From positions 496,001 to 560,000 of the forward strand of contig NZ_CP136920.1 of assembly GCF_033100135.1 (NCBI RefSeq): a stretch of DNA of 64,000 bases. Reading direction: 5' to 3'. The DNA is from Rubellicoccus peritrichatus. GTDB taxonomy: Bacteria; Verrucomicrobiota; Verrucomicrobiia; Opitutales; Cerasicoccaceae. Each line of letters opens with the position of its first letter. Within the stretch, counting starts at the first letter, position 1. Below are positions 23,408 through 32,563 of this stretch, one piece after another. The position numbers were made by a program, and so were the translations under genes. The notes beneath the pieces are model-generated. The model did no database searches. It was not told where the DNA came from and saw only the letters and a program-made list of their open reading frames with translations.

Positions 23408-24281
23408 GACAATACGAATTGAAGACTGTTTTGAAGATGTTATTTCAAAAACGCAAGCGGGTCTGGGCCTGAGCAATGATGCACTTGCGAAAAGCAGTGG
23501 CGTCTCCGAAGAAGCATTGTCCTCCCTGAAAGCCGGCAAGTTCGACGAACGCACCGCACGGGATGTCGCAGCTGTGCTCAAGCTGGATGCAGGCTCCCTG
23601 ATCGATCTTGCCAACGACTCATGGTTTCCCCAAGCCGAGGCCCCGGAAGGTGTTCTCTGCTTCAACACGCCTTTCCCGATCCCGGGCTACGAGGAAATGA
23701 CGGTGAATTCCTACATCGTCTTCGATCCGGAGTCGAAATCCGCAGTAGCTTTTGACACCGGAGCCGACGCCGCTGAAATGATTCAAGCAGTCAAAGAGCA
23801 TGGGCTCAAGCTTGAGGCTATTCTGATCACGCACGCCCACTCCGATCACATCAAAGATTTGCTTTCTTTGAAGAGCGAAACTGAAGCCCCCGCCTTTATT
23901 TTCGAAAAAGAATCCGTCGCTGGAGCCAAACCCTTTGCAGCCGACAAAGTCTTCTCCTGCGGCAATCTGATCATCCGCCCGGTTGAAACAAGCGGACACT
24001 CCAAAGGCGGTACCACTTTTGTCATTGAAGGCCTTTCTCGTTTTGTCGCGATTGTTGGTGATGCCCTTTTTGCCGGCTCTGTTGGTGGAGCCGCATCAGC
24101 CTGGGAAGACGCTTTGGCCATGATCCGCGAAAAAATCCTGACACTGCCCGATAATGCAGTCATCTGCCCGGGGCATGGTCCCTTGACTACCGTGGCTGAA
24201 GAGAAGGCCCACAACCCGATCTTTCCGGAATTGAAGGAAAAACAAGCTCCCGTCCTGGACGCAGTTGGTTCAGACGCATAG
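23406..24281 (+). CDS. HTH-metallo-beta-lactamase fusion hydrolase
   Basis: A 291-residue protein with two parts. Residues 10-75 form an XRE-like helix-turn-helix region (LSNDALAKSSGVSEEALSSL, then VLKLDAGSLIDLAN). Residues 85-275 form a metallo-beta-lactamase domain of the glyoxalase II type: THAHSDH gives His143, His145, Asp147 and His148; SGHS gives His198; GDALF gives Asp219; and CPGHGP gives His257. All zinc ligands for a binuclear hydrolase are present. Whether the HTH binds DNA or serves as a structural domain is unknown. ATG 23406 begins exactly before the HTH. Confidence 0.85.
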   Translation: MTIRIEDCFEDVISKTQAGLGLSNDALAKSSGVSEEALSSLKAGKFDERTARDVAAVLKLDAGSLIDLANDSWFPQAEAPEGVLCFNTPFPIPGYEEMTVNSYIVFDPESKSAVAFDTGADAAEMIQAVKEHGLKLEAILITHAHSDHIKDLLSLKSETEAPAFIFEKESVAGAKPFAADKVFSCGNLIIRPVETSGHSKGGTTFVIEGLSRFVAIVGDALFAGSVGGAASAWEDALAMIREKILTLPDNAVICPGHGPLTTVAEEKAHNPIFPELKEKQAPVLDAVGSDA

Positions 24282-24309
24282 TTGAGTCCTCACGCTACAA
24301 GGACCGTTC

Positions 24310-24327
24310 CTTCCGCTACGGCGGAAG
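24310..24327 (+). other. Stem-loop downstream of the HTH-hydrolase gene
   Basis: CTTCCGC and GCGGAAG form a perfect 7-bp stem around the tetraloop TACG. No T-tract follows, so it is not a standard terminator. The surrounding 24290-24375 region (a second GCGGAAGC and CCGGATGC) looks like a further dispersed repeat. Confidence 0.45.
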
Positions 24328-24442
24328 CTCCATACGACATCGCGGAAGCCATTCCCGACACGCCGGATGCTCTCATTACTGGCCAAATTACGTTGAAATT
24401 CTGAGCTGAAAGGCTTTACGCTCCGCCTTTCAGACGAAGGCA

Positions 24443-26827
24443 ATGGTATTTAGAGTTCTTCGGCAAATGCTTAACCCATTAAAACCGAAGGCGCACCCCA
24501 TGCTTTCGGCGGTATCTGCATTATGCTTGTTGGCGAATCCGGGGCTGGCTGAAACCGATGCATTCCATGCGGTAAGCGGGAACGAACTATCATGGAAAGA
24601 GACTCGCGTGATCATGGCCCAGCATTGTTTTGAGTGTCATGGTGGATTTTTGACCGAAGGCGGGATTGACCTGCTGGCCCAACGGGATGAATCCAGCATC
24701 GAAGCAAATCCAGAACAGTGGGAAAAAGTTATCGATGCCTTACGCAACCACTACATGCCACCACTTGAGGGGCGCGCCCTGCCTGATTCCAGACGCAAAG
24801 CGCTGATCTCCAACATCGACCAGCGTCTCATCACTCTCGCAGGTGACGACATTCCTCCATCAGCTGGCTTACGTCGCCTGAATCGGACCGAGTTTGGCAA
24901 CACTCTGAGAGATCTTCTTTTCGTTGATATCAATTTCCATTCCAGCCTTCCGCCCGACGATTCCGGCTACGGCTTTGACAACATTGCTGACGTTTTGACG
25001 GTCTCCCCTCTCCTTCTCGAAAAATACCTCGACGCAGCAGCTATTGCCGGAGAGCAGGCGATTCCGATGGCGAAACCTTCCCGCATCTTGCGCTACGCCG
25101 GAATGGAGTTCGATGGTGCCAATGGCCGCTCTGAAAATGGTGTCCGCTATGTCTACGCAAGTGGACTGGGTAATGCAGGCAAACTGAAGATGAACCTCTC
25201 GACGCCTGGCATTTACAAAGGCAAAATCGCCTTGGCCGCGCAACAGGCTGGAGGCGAAAACGCACGCGCCAAGGCATTCTGGAATCGTAAGGAAGTCGCC
25301 CAATTCGAAGTCCTGTCCGAATCAACCGGCAGTCCTGACATCTTTGAATTCACAGTAACTGCGGAAAAGCCAGGCCCGGCAGAAATACACGTTGAGTTCG
25401 TCAATGATCACTATAATCCCGACGCCCCGGAAGGTGAGGCAAAGGACCGCAACCTCATCGTCGCAGGACTGGATTGGACCGGCCCCGAGCAAAGCGAGCA
25501 GTTCCTCATGACTGAGTTCCTGCGCTATCATTTTGGCGGAGACCCGAAGGATCTTGCTCCTGGAAAAATCCGCGAAGGCATTTGGCGTTTCGCCAGTCGG
25601 GCTTATCGAAGGAAGGCGACCAAGGATGAGATCAACTCGCTTTGGAAAGTCTATCAGGACACAGCAGGATCTGATAACTCATCAGCACGCCTTGGTCTGC
25701 GCGCAGTTGTGGACGCCACCCTCGCTTCACCCAATTTTCTGTTCAGGCGTGATAGCGTCGCCAACCCTGATGACTTCATGCTGGCCAGTTGGCTTTCCTA
25801 TTTTCTTTGGAGCACCTTGCCTGATGACCGCCTGTTCGAACTGGCCCGAAAAAAGCAATTGAGCGAACAACTCGAAGAGGAAGTCCGCCGCATGCTGAAA
25901 GATCCCAAAGCCGCAGCACTGGCGGACAATTTCGCCGCACAATGGTGGCAGTTCCGCGACCTCGCGAACATCAAACCGAACCGAACAACTTATCCTAAGT
26001 ATAACGCTGCTCTGCGTCACTCCATGCAGAAGGAAACGAAATTATTCTTCGAAGATATTGTGGAACATGACCGCTCCATCCTCCGCATCCTTGATGCCGA
26101 CTACACCTTTGCCGACAAACGGCTGAGTGAGTTTTATGGCCTGAAAGAAAGGCCCAAAGGCGGCTTTAAACGCGTCTCGATTGCGGAAACAGAACGGCGT
26201 GGCATATGGAGCCAGGCCAGTATCCTTACGGTGACCTCTCATGCCAACACCACAAGCCCTGTCCTGCGCGGGAAATGGATTCTGGAAAACCTCGTTGGCC
26301 TGACGCCACCTCCGCCTCCCGCTAACGTCCCTTCACTTCCCGGTTCCGAAAAGGACCCAACTCCAACAGATCTTCGTTCACGCCTCGCCCAGCACCGGGA
26401 CAATCCCAACTGCGCATCCTGCCATGCCATCATGGACCCCTTTGGACTTGCCCTCGAAACCTACGACGGAATCGGTGGGTGGCGCCCCGAAGAACAACGG
26501 GCGGAAGTGCAGACGGAAACTCTTTTCGATGGCACCTCGATCGAAAACCCAATGCAACTCGCAGCCTATCTCAGTGAGTACCGCCGCGATGACTTTGTTG
26601 CGACTTTCGCGGAAAAGCTGGTGACCTACGCCAACGGCCGCGGAATCACCTGGCGTGACGGCCCTGCTTTGGCAGACATTGCTGAGGAAACAGCACAAAA
26701 CGGCTACCGGTTTTCTTCGCTTGTTCTTGCTGTAATCGAACGCTATGCTCCCGGTGTCGTCCAACCCAATGCTATTGGTGATACGGCTTGGGTAGAGCCT
26801 GCGAAACCCAAATCAGATAAATCCTAG
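24443..26827 (+). CDS. DUF1592/DUF1588/DUF1585 cytochrome-type protein (planctomycete PSD family)
   Basis: A 794-residue exported protein of the multidomain 'planctomycete cytochrome' family. An N-terminal haem c motif CFECH (Cys62, Cys65, His66) follows the signal region. Then come LRRLNRTEFGNTLRDLL (DUF1587 start), the long DUF1592/1595 region (FLFRRDS, ASWLSYFLWSTLPDD), the DUF1588 motif CASCHAIMDPFGLALETYDG (second CxxCH, Cys657) and the DUF1585 end FSSLVLAVIERYAP. Function is unknown experimentally; haem binding and exported redox chemistry are likely. It is almost always followed by a DUF1552 gene, as here 22 bp downstream. Confidence 0.9.
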   Translation: MVFRVLRQMLNPLKPKAHPMLSAVSALCLLANPGLAETDAFHAVSGNELSWKETRVIMAQHCFECHGGFLTEGGIDLLAQRDESSIEANPEQWEKVIDALRNHYMPPLEGRALPDSRRKALISNIDQRLITLAGDDIPPSAGLRRLNRTEFGNTLRDLLFVDINFHSSLPPDDSGYGFDNIADVLTVSPLLLEKYLDAAAIAGEQAIPMAKPSRILRYAGMEFDGANGRSENGVRYVYASGLGNAGKLKMNLSTPGIYKGKIALAAQQAGGENARAKAFWNRKEVAQFEVLSESTGSPDIFEFTVTAEKPGPAEIHVEFVNDHYNPDAPEGEAKDRNLIVAGLDWTGPEQSEQFLMTEFLRYHFGGDPKDLAPGKIREGIWRFASRAYRRKATKDEINSLWKVYQDTAGSDNSSARLGLRAVVDATLASPNFLFRRDSVANPDDFMLASWLSYFLWSTLPDDRLFELARKKQLSEQLEEEVRRMLKDPKAAALADNFAAQWWQFRDLANIKPNRTTYPKYNAALRHSMQKETKLFFEDIVEHDRSILRILDADYTFADKRLSEFYGLKERPKGGFKRVSIAETERRGIWSQASILTVTSHANTTSPVLRGKWILENLVGLTPPPPPANVPSLPGSEKDPTPTDLRSRLAQHRDNPNCASCHAIMDPFGLALETYDGIGGWRPEEQRAEVQTETLFDGTSIENPMQLAAYLSEYRRDDFVATFAEKLVTYANGRGITWRDGPALADIAEETAQNGYRFSSLVLAVIERYAPGVVQPNAIGDTAWVEPAKPKSDKS

Positions 26828-26849
26828 CCATGCTGAGGACAGAAACGCT

Positions 26850-28217
26850 ATGAAAGCCAAGCAGAACAACAACTCACTACCCCGCCGAGCTTTCCTGCGT
26901 GCAACAGGAGCTGCCGTCGCTTTGCCTCTCCTCCAGTCATGGCCAACTCGTCTGGCAGCGGAAACTCTGACGCCGACGCCACTTGCAATGACTCCCGACG
27001 GGCGTCCATTGCGCCTGGCTTTTGTTTACCACCCCAACGGTGTCATCATGCCCAATTGGCGCCCGGAGAAAATCGGCCAACTATCAAAGTTGCCAGTATC
27101 GCTGGAACCCTTTGAGAAAGTTAAGGATTCGCTCACCGTAGTTTCGGGCCTCAAGCACGATAAAGCGCGCGCCAATGGTGATGGTGCTGGCGATCATGCC
27201 CGCGCAAACGGAACTTTTCTGACCGGCGTCCAGCTCAAGAAAACGGGCGGAAAAGATATCCGGGCTGGTATTTCCATCGATCAAATGATCGCCCGACAAC
27301 TACAGGACGTCACCCCACTGCCTTCGCTTGAGCTATCCTGCAGCAACCAACGGCGCTCGGGGTCTTGTGACAGTGGCTACAGCTGCGCTTATCAATACAA
27401 TCTTTCGTGGCGTGCTCCTGACAGCCCCAATACACCTGAAGTCAACCCACGTGATGCCTTTGCCAGATTATTTGGCGCGGCAGACCCAACCGGCCAATCC
27501 CGCTTAAAGGAGCGCTGGAATCGCAGACAAAGCGTTCTCGATTCTGTCTCCGATGATACACGTCGCCTTTACCGCGAAGTTTCAGTGGAAGAGCGAGGCA
27601 AGCTCGATGCCTACTTTGAATCGATTCGCGCCGTCGAACGTAGAATCTCAGCCCAACAGGCAACTCCGGAACTACCAGACGATTTCAACCCGCCAGCTGG
27701 AATTCCATCCAGCTACGCCGAATACCTTGACGTCATGTATGACATCATGGCCCTGGCCTTCGAAACCGATGCCACGCGCGTGGTCACCTTTCTCCAGGCT
27801 CATGACGGCAGTGGTCGGAAATTTCCTGAACTTGGTATCAGCGAAGGCCACCACCAACTCTCGCATCATCAAAAAGAAGCGGCGAAGATCGAGAAACTGA
27901 AGTTGATCGACCGCTTTTATACTGAAGCATTTGGGCGTTTTCTTGAGCGGATGGCTGACACTCCCGAGGGCCCTGGAGGCAGCCTGCTTGATTCCAGTGT
28001 CATCATTTATGGCGGTGGCATTAGCGATGGCAATCGACACAACCATGATGACCTGCCCGTCCTGTTGGCAGGCAAGGGCGGAGGCCTCCTCAAAGGTGAA
28101 CGGCATGTCCAATACAACAATGAACCCATGTGTAATCTCTACCTGGATCTTGCCAAACGTATGGGCGTTGAGCTTCCCCGCTTTGGTGACAGTACTGAGC
28201 ACCTTCGCATGCTGTAA
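26850..28217 (+). CDS. DUF1552 family Tat-exported protein
   Basis: A 455-residue protein with a twin-arginine signal (PRRAFLRATGAAVALPLL, Arg12-Arg13), so it is exported folded, perhaps with a cofactor. The body shows DUF1552 landmarks such as RLAFVYHPNGVIMPNW, DHARANGTFLTG and LLDSSVIIYGGGISDGNRHN. These proteins resemble the sulfatase-like DUF1501 group in overall style. It is paired with the DUF1592 protein upstream and is probably its partner. ATG 26850 gives the complete Tat signal. Confidence 0.9.
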   Translation: MKAKQNNNSLPRRAFLRATGAAVALPLLQSWPTRLAAETLTPTPLAMTPDGRPLRLAFVYHPNGVIMPNWRPEKIGQLSKLPVSLEPFEKVKDSLTVVSGLKHDKARANGDGAGDHARANGTFLTGVQLKKTGGKDIRAGISIDQMIARQLQDVTPLPSLELSCSNQRRSGSCDSGYSCAYQYNLSWRAPDSPNTPEVNPRDAFARLFGAADPTGQSRLKERWNRRQSVLDSVSDDTRRLYREVSVEERGKLDAYFESIRAVERRISAQQATPELPDDFNPPAGIPSSYAEYLDVMYDIMALAFETDATRVVTFLQAHDGSGRKFPELGISEGHHQLSHHQKEAAKIEKLKLIDRFYTEAFGRFLERMADTPEGPGGSLLDSSVIIYGGGISDGNRHNHDDLPVLLAGKGGGLLKGERHVQYNNEPMCNLYLDLAKRMGVELPRFGDSTEHLRML

Positions 28218-28496
28218 AACAATGGCTAGCGATGAAACAATCGCATTCAACTGTTTAACATCCGCACCTTTTGCTGAATCCAAGAAAGTGGTTAAGTTAA
28301 CTACATCGAAGAAGAAGCCCCAATACCCTCACTTTCTGAAACTCCGGAAGTAATCTCATCCGGCTATGAAGCACCGGTCCGTACCAGAAGGCCGAAAAAA
28401 TCAAAACTGAACCTTCCTTTACTTGAAGTCATAGGTGCGAGTATCGCTGTCCACATTATAGGGATATTCATTCTTGGAGGCCTAACCATTTACCAG

Positions 28497-29288
28497 ATGG
28501 TACAAGAAGAAGAACCGGAATTTGAAGCTCCTCCCGTTCAGGAAGTGGCAACCAAACCCGTGAGAGTGCGTACCGAGATGACAAAGAAGTCATCCGCTAC
28601 TCCGCGGGTGAAACTTTCCGTCACCAATATCTCGGATATCAACCCGCCAGACCTCGCTCTGAATATCCCGGTGATCAATGAGAGAGTGGGACAAACCGGC
28701 TTTGGCAAAGGGAATGGGCTTGGCATTCAAGCAGGTGCCTCTATGGAAAGGATGGCACTCAAGATTGATGATTTTGGCACGACCTCGAAACTGGACTATG
28801 CATGGAGGGGAACTGTCTACCTCTTTGATCATATCTCTCGCTTGCGAACTGACGGTGACTGGTTTGAAGAAACGCAGGATAAGGATCGACAGGGAAAAAA
28901 GATCTACAACTACGCTTTCAACATACCAAACCAGGATTTCACTAAAGGCTTTCCAGGTGTCTCCAAACAATTCGAATGGTTTGCGATCGATTTCGAAGCC
29001 GAGATAAACTGGCCCAGGCAACTCGCTGGTGAATACGAATTCCGTCTCACCTCAGACGATGGATCCATCCTTATTGTAGACCGCAAAGATGTCATAGATA
29101 ACGACGGCATGCACGCCATGGAAAGCAAAGAAGGCAGAGTCCATCTTAATGCAGGCATCCGCAAGTTTCGACTCGTCTACTTCCAGGGTCCGGCAACGCG
29201 TGTTGGTTTGATTCTGGAGTTTCGCCGCGTAGGCGAATCCCAATGGAGGATCTTCGACCTGCAGGAGTATCTCAGATACCAGGCCTGA
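28497..29288 (+). CDS. PA14-domain protein with N-terminal membrane segment
   Basis: The conventional ATG 28497 gives 263 residues. A PA14-like beta domain is clear in the C-terminal half: GEYEFRLTSDDGSILIVD, VIDNDGMH, and a final strand set with FRLVYFQG. The same frame is open and coding-like upstream to 28305 (TAA at 28293). It encodes an acidic tail EEEAPIPSLSETPE, a basic patch RRPKKSK and a transmembrane helix (ASIAVHIIGIFILGGL), without any ATG, GTG or TTG; the first options are ATC 28305 or CTG 28407. The true protein is therefore probably longer and membrane-anchored. It lies downstream of the DUF1592/DUF1552 pair. Confidence 0.7.
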   Translation: MVQEEEPEFEAPPVQEVATKPVRVRTEMTKKSSATPRVKLSVTNISDINPPDLALNIPVINERVGQTGFGKGNGLGIQAGASMERMALKIDDFGTTSKLDYAWRGTVYLFDHISRLRTDGDWFEETQDKDRQGKKIYNYAFNIPNQDFTKGFPGVSKQFEWFAIDFEAEINWPRQLAGEYEFRLTSDDGSILIVDRKDVIDNDGMHAMESKEGRVHLNAGIRKFRLVYFQGPATRVGLILEFRRVGESQWRIFDLQEYLRYQA

Positions 29289-29354
29289 GAATCTCATTTG
29301 GCAACGCAGCCTCATGCCTTGCAATCTGTTATTGGTAAGTAACACTTAACCGAG

Positions 29355-29789
29355 ATGCAGATCACACTCCTGGCAGTTGGAAAGCTGAAGAACCCACATT
29401 GGAAATCACTGGCAAGTGATTATACAGCTCGTATCAACCGACAGGATCGGATCGACACAATCGAGATCAAAGACACAACCCCTGCCAAAGAAGGCGAGCG
29501 CTTTCAGGAATCACTGGCTAAGACAAATAAAGCCAAAGTGTTTGTCCTGTCCGAAGAAGGAAAAACACTGTCATCAAGAAAACTGGCCGAGCGCTTCGAC
29601 CAAAACCTTGGCGCCCCACTCTGCTTTATTATTGGCGGCCCCTATGGGCTTTCTCCTGAAATCAAGTCAGCAGGTGAACTCATCTCGCTGTCACCCATGA
29701 CTTTTACGCACGAAATGGCGCGTGTCATTCTTCTTGAGCAAATCTATCGGGCCCTCAGCATCAACTCGGGCAGCGGCTATCATCACTGA
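29355..29789 (+). CDS. rlmH: 23S rRNA (pseudouridine1915-N3)-methyltransferase
   Basis: A 144-residue SPOUT-class methyltransferase that modifies pseudouridine 1915 of 23S rRNA. The family signatures are ITLLAVGKLK at the start, the SAM-binding knot FIIGGPYGLSPEI, and the C-terminal LLEQIYRALSINSGSGYHH. It is full length. ATG 29355 matches the family N-terminus. Confidence 0.96.
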   Translation: MQITLLAVGKLKNPHWKSLASDYTARINRQDRIDTIEIKDTTPAKEGERFQESLAKTNKAKVFVLSEEGKTLSSRKLAERFDQNLGAPLCFIIGGPYGLSPEIKSAGELISLSPMTFTHEMARVILLEQIYRALSINSGSGYHH

Positions 29790-29853
29790 TGATGGCAGCA
29801 ATGATGAATCGAAACTTTAGTATGTTCAGATAAAATATGTCCTCAATAGTGTA

Positions 29854-30006
29854 ATGAAAACCTGCGTCACCCTCATCCTCAGTCTTGTCATCCTTAGCTT
29901 TCTTGGCTGTTCCGGTCATAGGAATCATCACCCAGGCCCTGGACCTGGCCAGCCGCCTCCACCTCATGCTCCAGGGCCAGCAGGGCCTCCACCGCCCCCA
30001 AGATAA
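29854..30006 (+). CDS. 50-aa Pro/Gly/His-rich lipoprotein
   Basis: This short gene encodes a lipoprotein signal (MKTCVTLILSLVILSFLGC, Cys19) followed by a 31-residue tail made almost only of Pro, Gly and His (HHPGPGPGQPPPPHAPGPAG). The composition recalls tiny proline-rich lipoproteins that span or tether the envelope, and His-rich tails may bind metal. The function is not assigned. It starts 64 bp after rlmH and is convergent with the YfhO-like gene. Confidence 0.6.
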   Translation: MKTCVTLILSLVILSFLGCSGHRNHHPGPGPGQPPPPHAPGPAGPPPPPR

Positions 30007-30048
30007 AGTGAGCCCGCACTTTGGCATAAATGGTCCGCAAAATACTGC

Positions 30049-32499
30049 CTAGGCCGTTACAACATTCCGCTTAAAGCAAAATTTTGGGATCACAAAAAGA
30101 CCGACAATAGCGAAACCGCAAAGGAGCAGGCTAAAGGTGAAAAACGGAGGCCAGTATGCCAGATGAACAACATTCTCACCTGCTTCTAATGGGACTCCCA
30201 TGAATCCGATATTCGCACGCTCAATAGCCACATCCTCGCCATTGACCCATGCGCTCCAGCCTGGATCATACGGTATTGAGAAAACAAGCATCGCTGGCTC
30301 TTCCAAAACAATGTGACCTTCAACCGTATCCTCGCCAAAATGGTCCAACGCAAATGCCTCGTTCGCCTTCGCACGATTCTGAAGTGCTGCATTTCTGGTT
30401 TCATCAGACCATTCTGTTGCAAATGAGGTTACTTCTTCCAGGCCCGTCAAGTCTTCACGCCCAACAGTTTCGTCAAGCATCACGGTATCATAAATAAGCT
30501 GTTGGCGCGCATGCCGGTTGTCATAAAAATCAAAAAGGCTCGAATCGGCGTAGCGATAATAAGGGACCGCCAACGGGAATGCATAAGGATTCTCATAAAC
30601 CCCGATACCCCCAAAGCGGTTCACTTCCGTTACCCACTCGGGGAGCAATTCAGGAAGATACGAAGCATAATATCTCACACCGGAAATATTATCCAACAGA
30701 CCAAACTCATCAAATCCAGGTAGCGCAATCGGCCCCCAAAAGTCAGGTTGCTGGTTTGTAAATGTATAATAGAACTCAACGACGTTTTTGTTATTAAAGC
30801 TATGGTAAGCACGCGTCCCCATATAGTTTTGACTGAGTGATGAATTGTCCCAGCGAGCACCATATTCAGCTGGCTTCGAAATTCGATAAAAGAGAGAAGA
30901 ATCCCTCGCTTTTATATCAGCCAATGCAGCTGACATGTCAGGTTCTGAATAGATGAGATGCGACTCGGCAGGACGTTGCTCAATGGTCCATAAGGAATTC
31001 CTTGTAGTCGAAACGGAACGATTACCCTGAGTTGTCAAATCAAAGAAAGCAATCAATGCCAGAACAATGTAAGCGGCCATGGCCGAACGCAAAGACAGGG
31101 CCAATGTCGCCCCAAACAAACCGAAAACGACAATTCCAATCGTCCATGGGTCAAGTGACAGCCCCCGATATTGATTTAGATAATAGAGGACTCCGGATAA
31201 CAGAACCAACACACTCGCAAGGATGACAACAGGTAACCAGCGAAGCGATCCGATACCCTTCTTAAATAACCAGTCCAACGCACAGGCACCCAATAGCAAA
31301 TAAGCAACCCCAGAATAGTTACAAACCCATCGATAGTAATTTGCCTTACCGCCATAAAAAAGATAGGACCGAATACCAGGCATCAGCAACACGACAACAA
31401 AAGGTAGACAGAAGATCAGAAGCTTGATGAGTCGCACTTGATCATCCCTGTCCCCAGTTCTGAAAACAGAAATAGCATACACCGGTATCCAGACTATCCA
31501 TATGATACCGAAGTAATTAAACGGTATCATAAAATAGTCAGGATAGCTTATCTGCTCATTCCACGAATTCGCAGTTCCGAAGAGATCGTTGGAAAAGGCA
31601 CGCGTAAAGTTGGTAAACAAGTCGATCCATTTCGGCAGTTCAAAAAGCGAAATACTAAAATCACCACCCATCCGAGGGTTCTCAAGAAAGACGTAATACA
31701 ACGTAGGCAGAATAAGTGGCGCCACGAGCATCAACCCCCAGAGACAATAAAGGCCAAACTTCAGGTAGCGCCAAAACAGCTCGGAGAAAGATAAGCGCTC
31801 TTTTGTTTCCGACCACCAATCGTATAAAATAAAGAGGAAGAAGAATACCCCCAGTTGCGGGACGGTAATAAATGCCTGCGTACTGATGATAAAATAAGCG
31901 AAGGCGACGACCAAAGGCAGCGGACTTTTCCCATTACGCCAATATTGATATCCCCAAAGCACCATCGCAAGTGCCGCACTGTGGCTGGGGGTAATCGAGA
32001 CGAACCACGTTGCAATCGCAACGAACATACCGCTCATCGCCCAGCAGCATCCGCCAACCAAACCGGCAAAGGAGCTGAAGCCTCTTAAGCGCAGAAAGGC
32101 GAAAAAAAACACGCCTGCGATAAGAGACTTTATGATCGCAAAGTACTCAAGATGGGCACCAATCCACTCCGGATTGCGTCCTTTAAAAAGCAACAAAAGC
32201 GGATCGTAACCCGTATAAAGGGCACTCATCAAAAACTGATTGTTTCCCAACCCAGTTCGATGCTCCCACAGAGTAGTTATATCCCTGATGTTGGCAAAAT
32301 AATGGGCAAATGGAAGCAACTGAGTCGCAGAGTCACTACCCGCGTCATAAAATAAAAAGAGACGCCGCGTATTAATGAAATCGAAATAGATGGCAAAATT
32401 CCCAAGCAACAGGACTCCCAATGTGATCAACAGCGCATACCGTTGTTGCTCCCAGCACTTTAAGAAAAGCTGTATGATTCGAGATGCCAAATGACGCAT
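30049..32499 (-). CDS. YfhO-like polytopic membrane protein
   Basis: An 816-residue integral membrane protein. The first about 500 residues hold around 12 membrane helices, with the luminal-type motif YDAGSDSATQLLPF near residue 51 and TGLGNNQF near 82, as in YfhO/GT-C-like proteins. A soluble domain follows (about 510-770), and the C-terminus has the family pattern SIPYDPGWSAWVNGEDV and AGENVVHLAYWP before two last helices. Members act in lipid-linked sugar transfer to envelope polymers; the substrate here is unknown. It starts 65 bp after the sigma-factor stop on the same strand. Confidence 0.85.
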   Translation of the reverse strand: MRHLASRIIQLFLKCWEQQRYALLITLGVLLLGNFAIYFDFINTRRLFLFYDAGSDSATQLLPFAHYFANIRDITTLWEHRTGLGNNQFLMSALYTGYDPLLLLFKGRNPEWIGAHLEYFAIIKSLIAGVFFFAFLRLRGFSSFAGLVGGCCWAMSGMFVAIATWFVSITPSHSAALAMVLWGYQYWRNGKSPLPLVVAFAYFIISTQAFITVPQLGVFFFLFILYDWWSETKERLSFSELFWRYLKFGLYCLWGLMLVAPLILPTLYYVFLENPRMGGDFSISLFELPKWIDLFTNFTRAFSNDLFGTANSWNEQISYPDYFMIPFNYFGIIWIVWIPVYAISVFRTGDRDDQVRLIKLLIFCLPFVVVLLMPGIRSYLFYGGKANYYRWVCNYSGVAYLLLGACALDWLFKKGIGSLRWLPVVILASVLVLLSGVLYYLNQYRGLSLDPWTIGIVVFGLFGATLALSLRSAMAAYIVLALIAFFDLTTQGNRSVSTTRNSLWTIEQRPAESHLIYSEPDMSAALADIKARDSSLFYRISKPAEYGARWDNSSLSQNYMGTRAYHSFNNKNVVEFYYTFTNQQPDFWGPIALPGFDEFGLLDNISGVRYYASYLPELLPEWVTEVNRFGGIGVYENPYAFPLAVPYYRYADSSLFDFYDNRHARQQLIYDTVMLDETVGREDLTGLEEVTSFATEWSDETRNAALQNRAKANEAFALDHFGEDTVEGHIVLEEPAMLVFSIPYDPGWSAWVNGEDVAIERANIGFMGVPLEAGENVVHLAYWPPFFTFSLLLCGFAIVGLFVIPKFCFKRNVVTA

Positions 32500-32563
32500 A
32501 CTGATCCGCAGTTAGCACACCAAATAAGAGCCTTTGGCAAGCAGGCATTTCGCGCTGCGCAAC

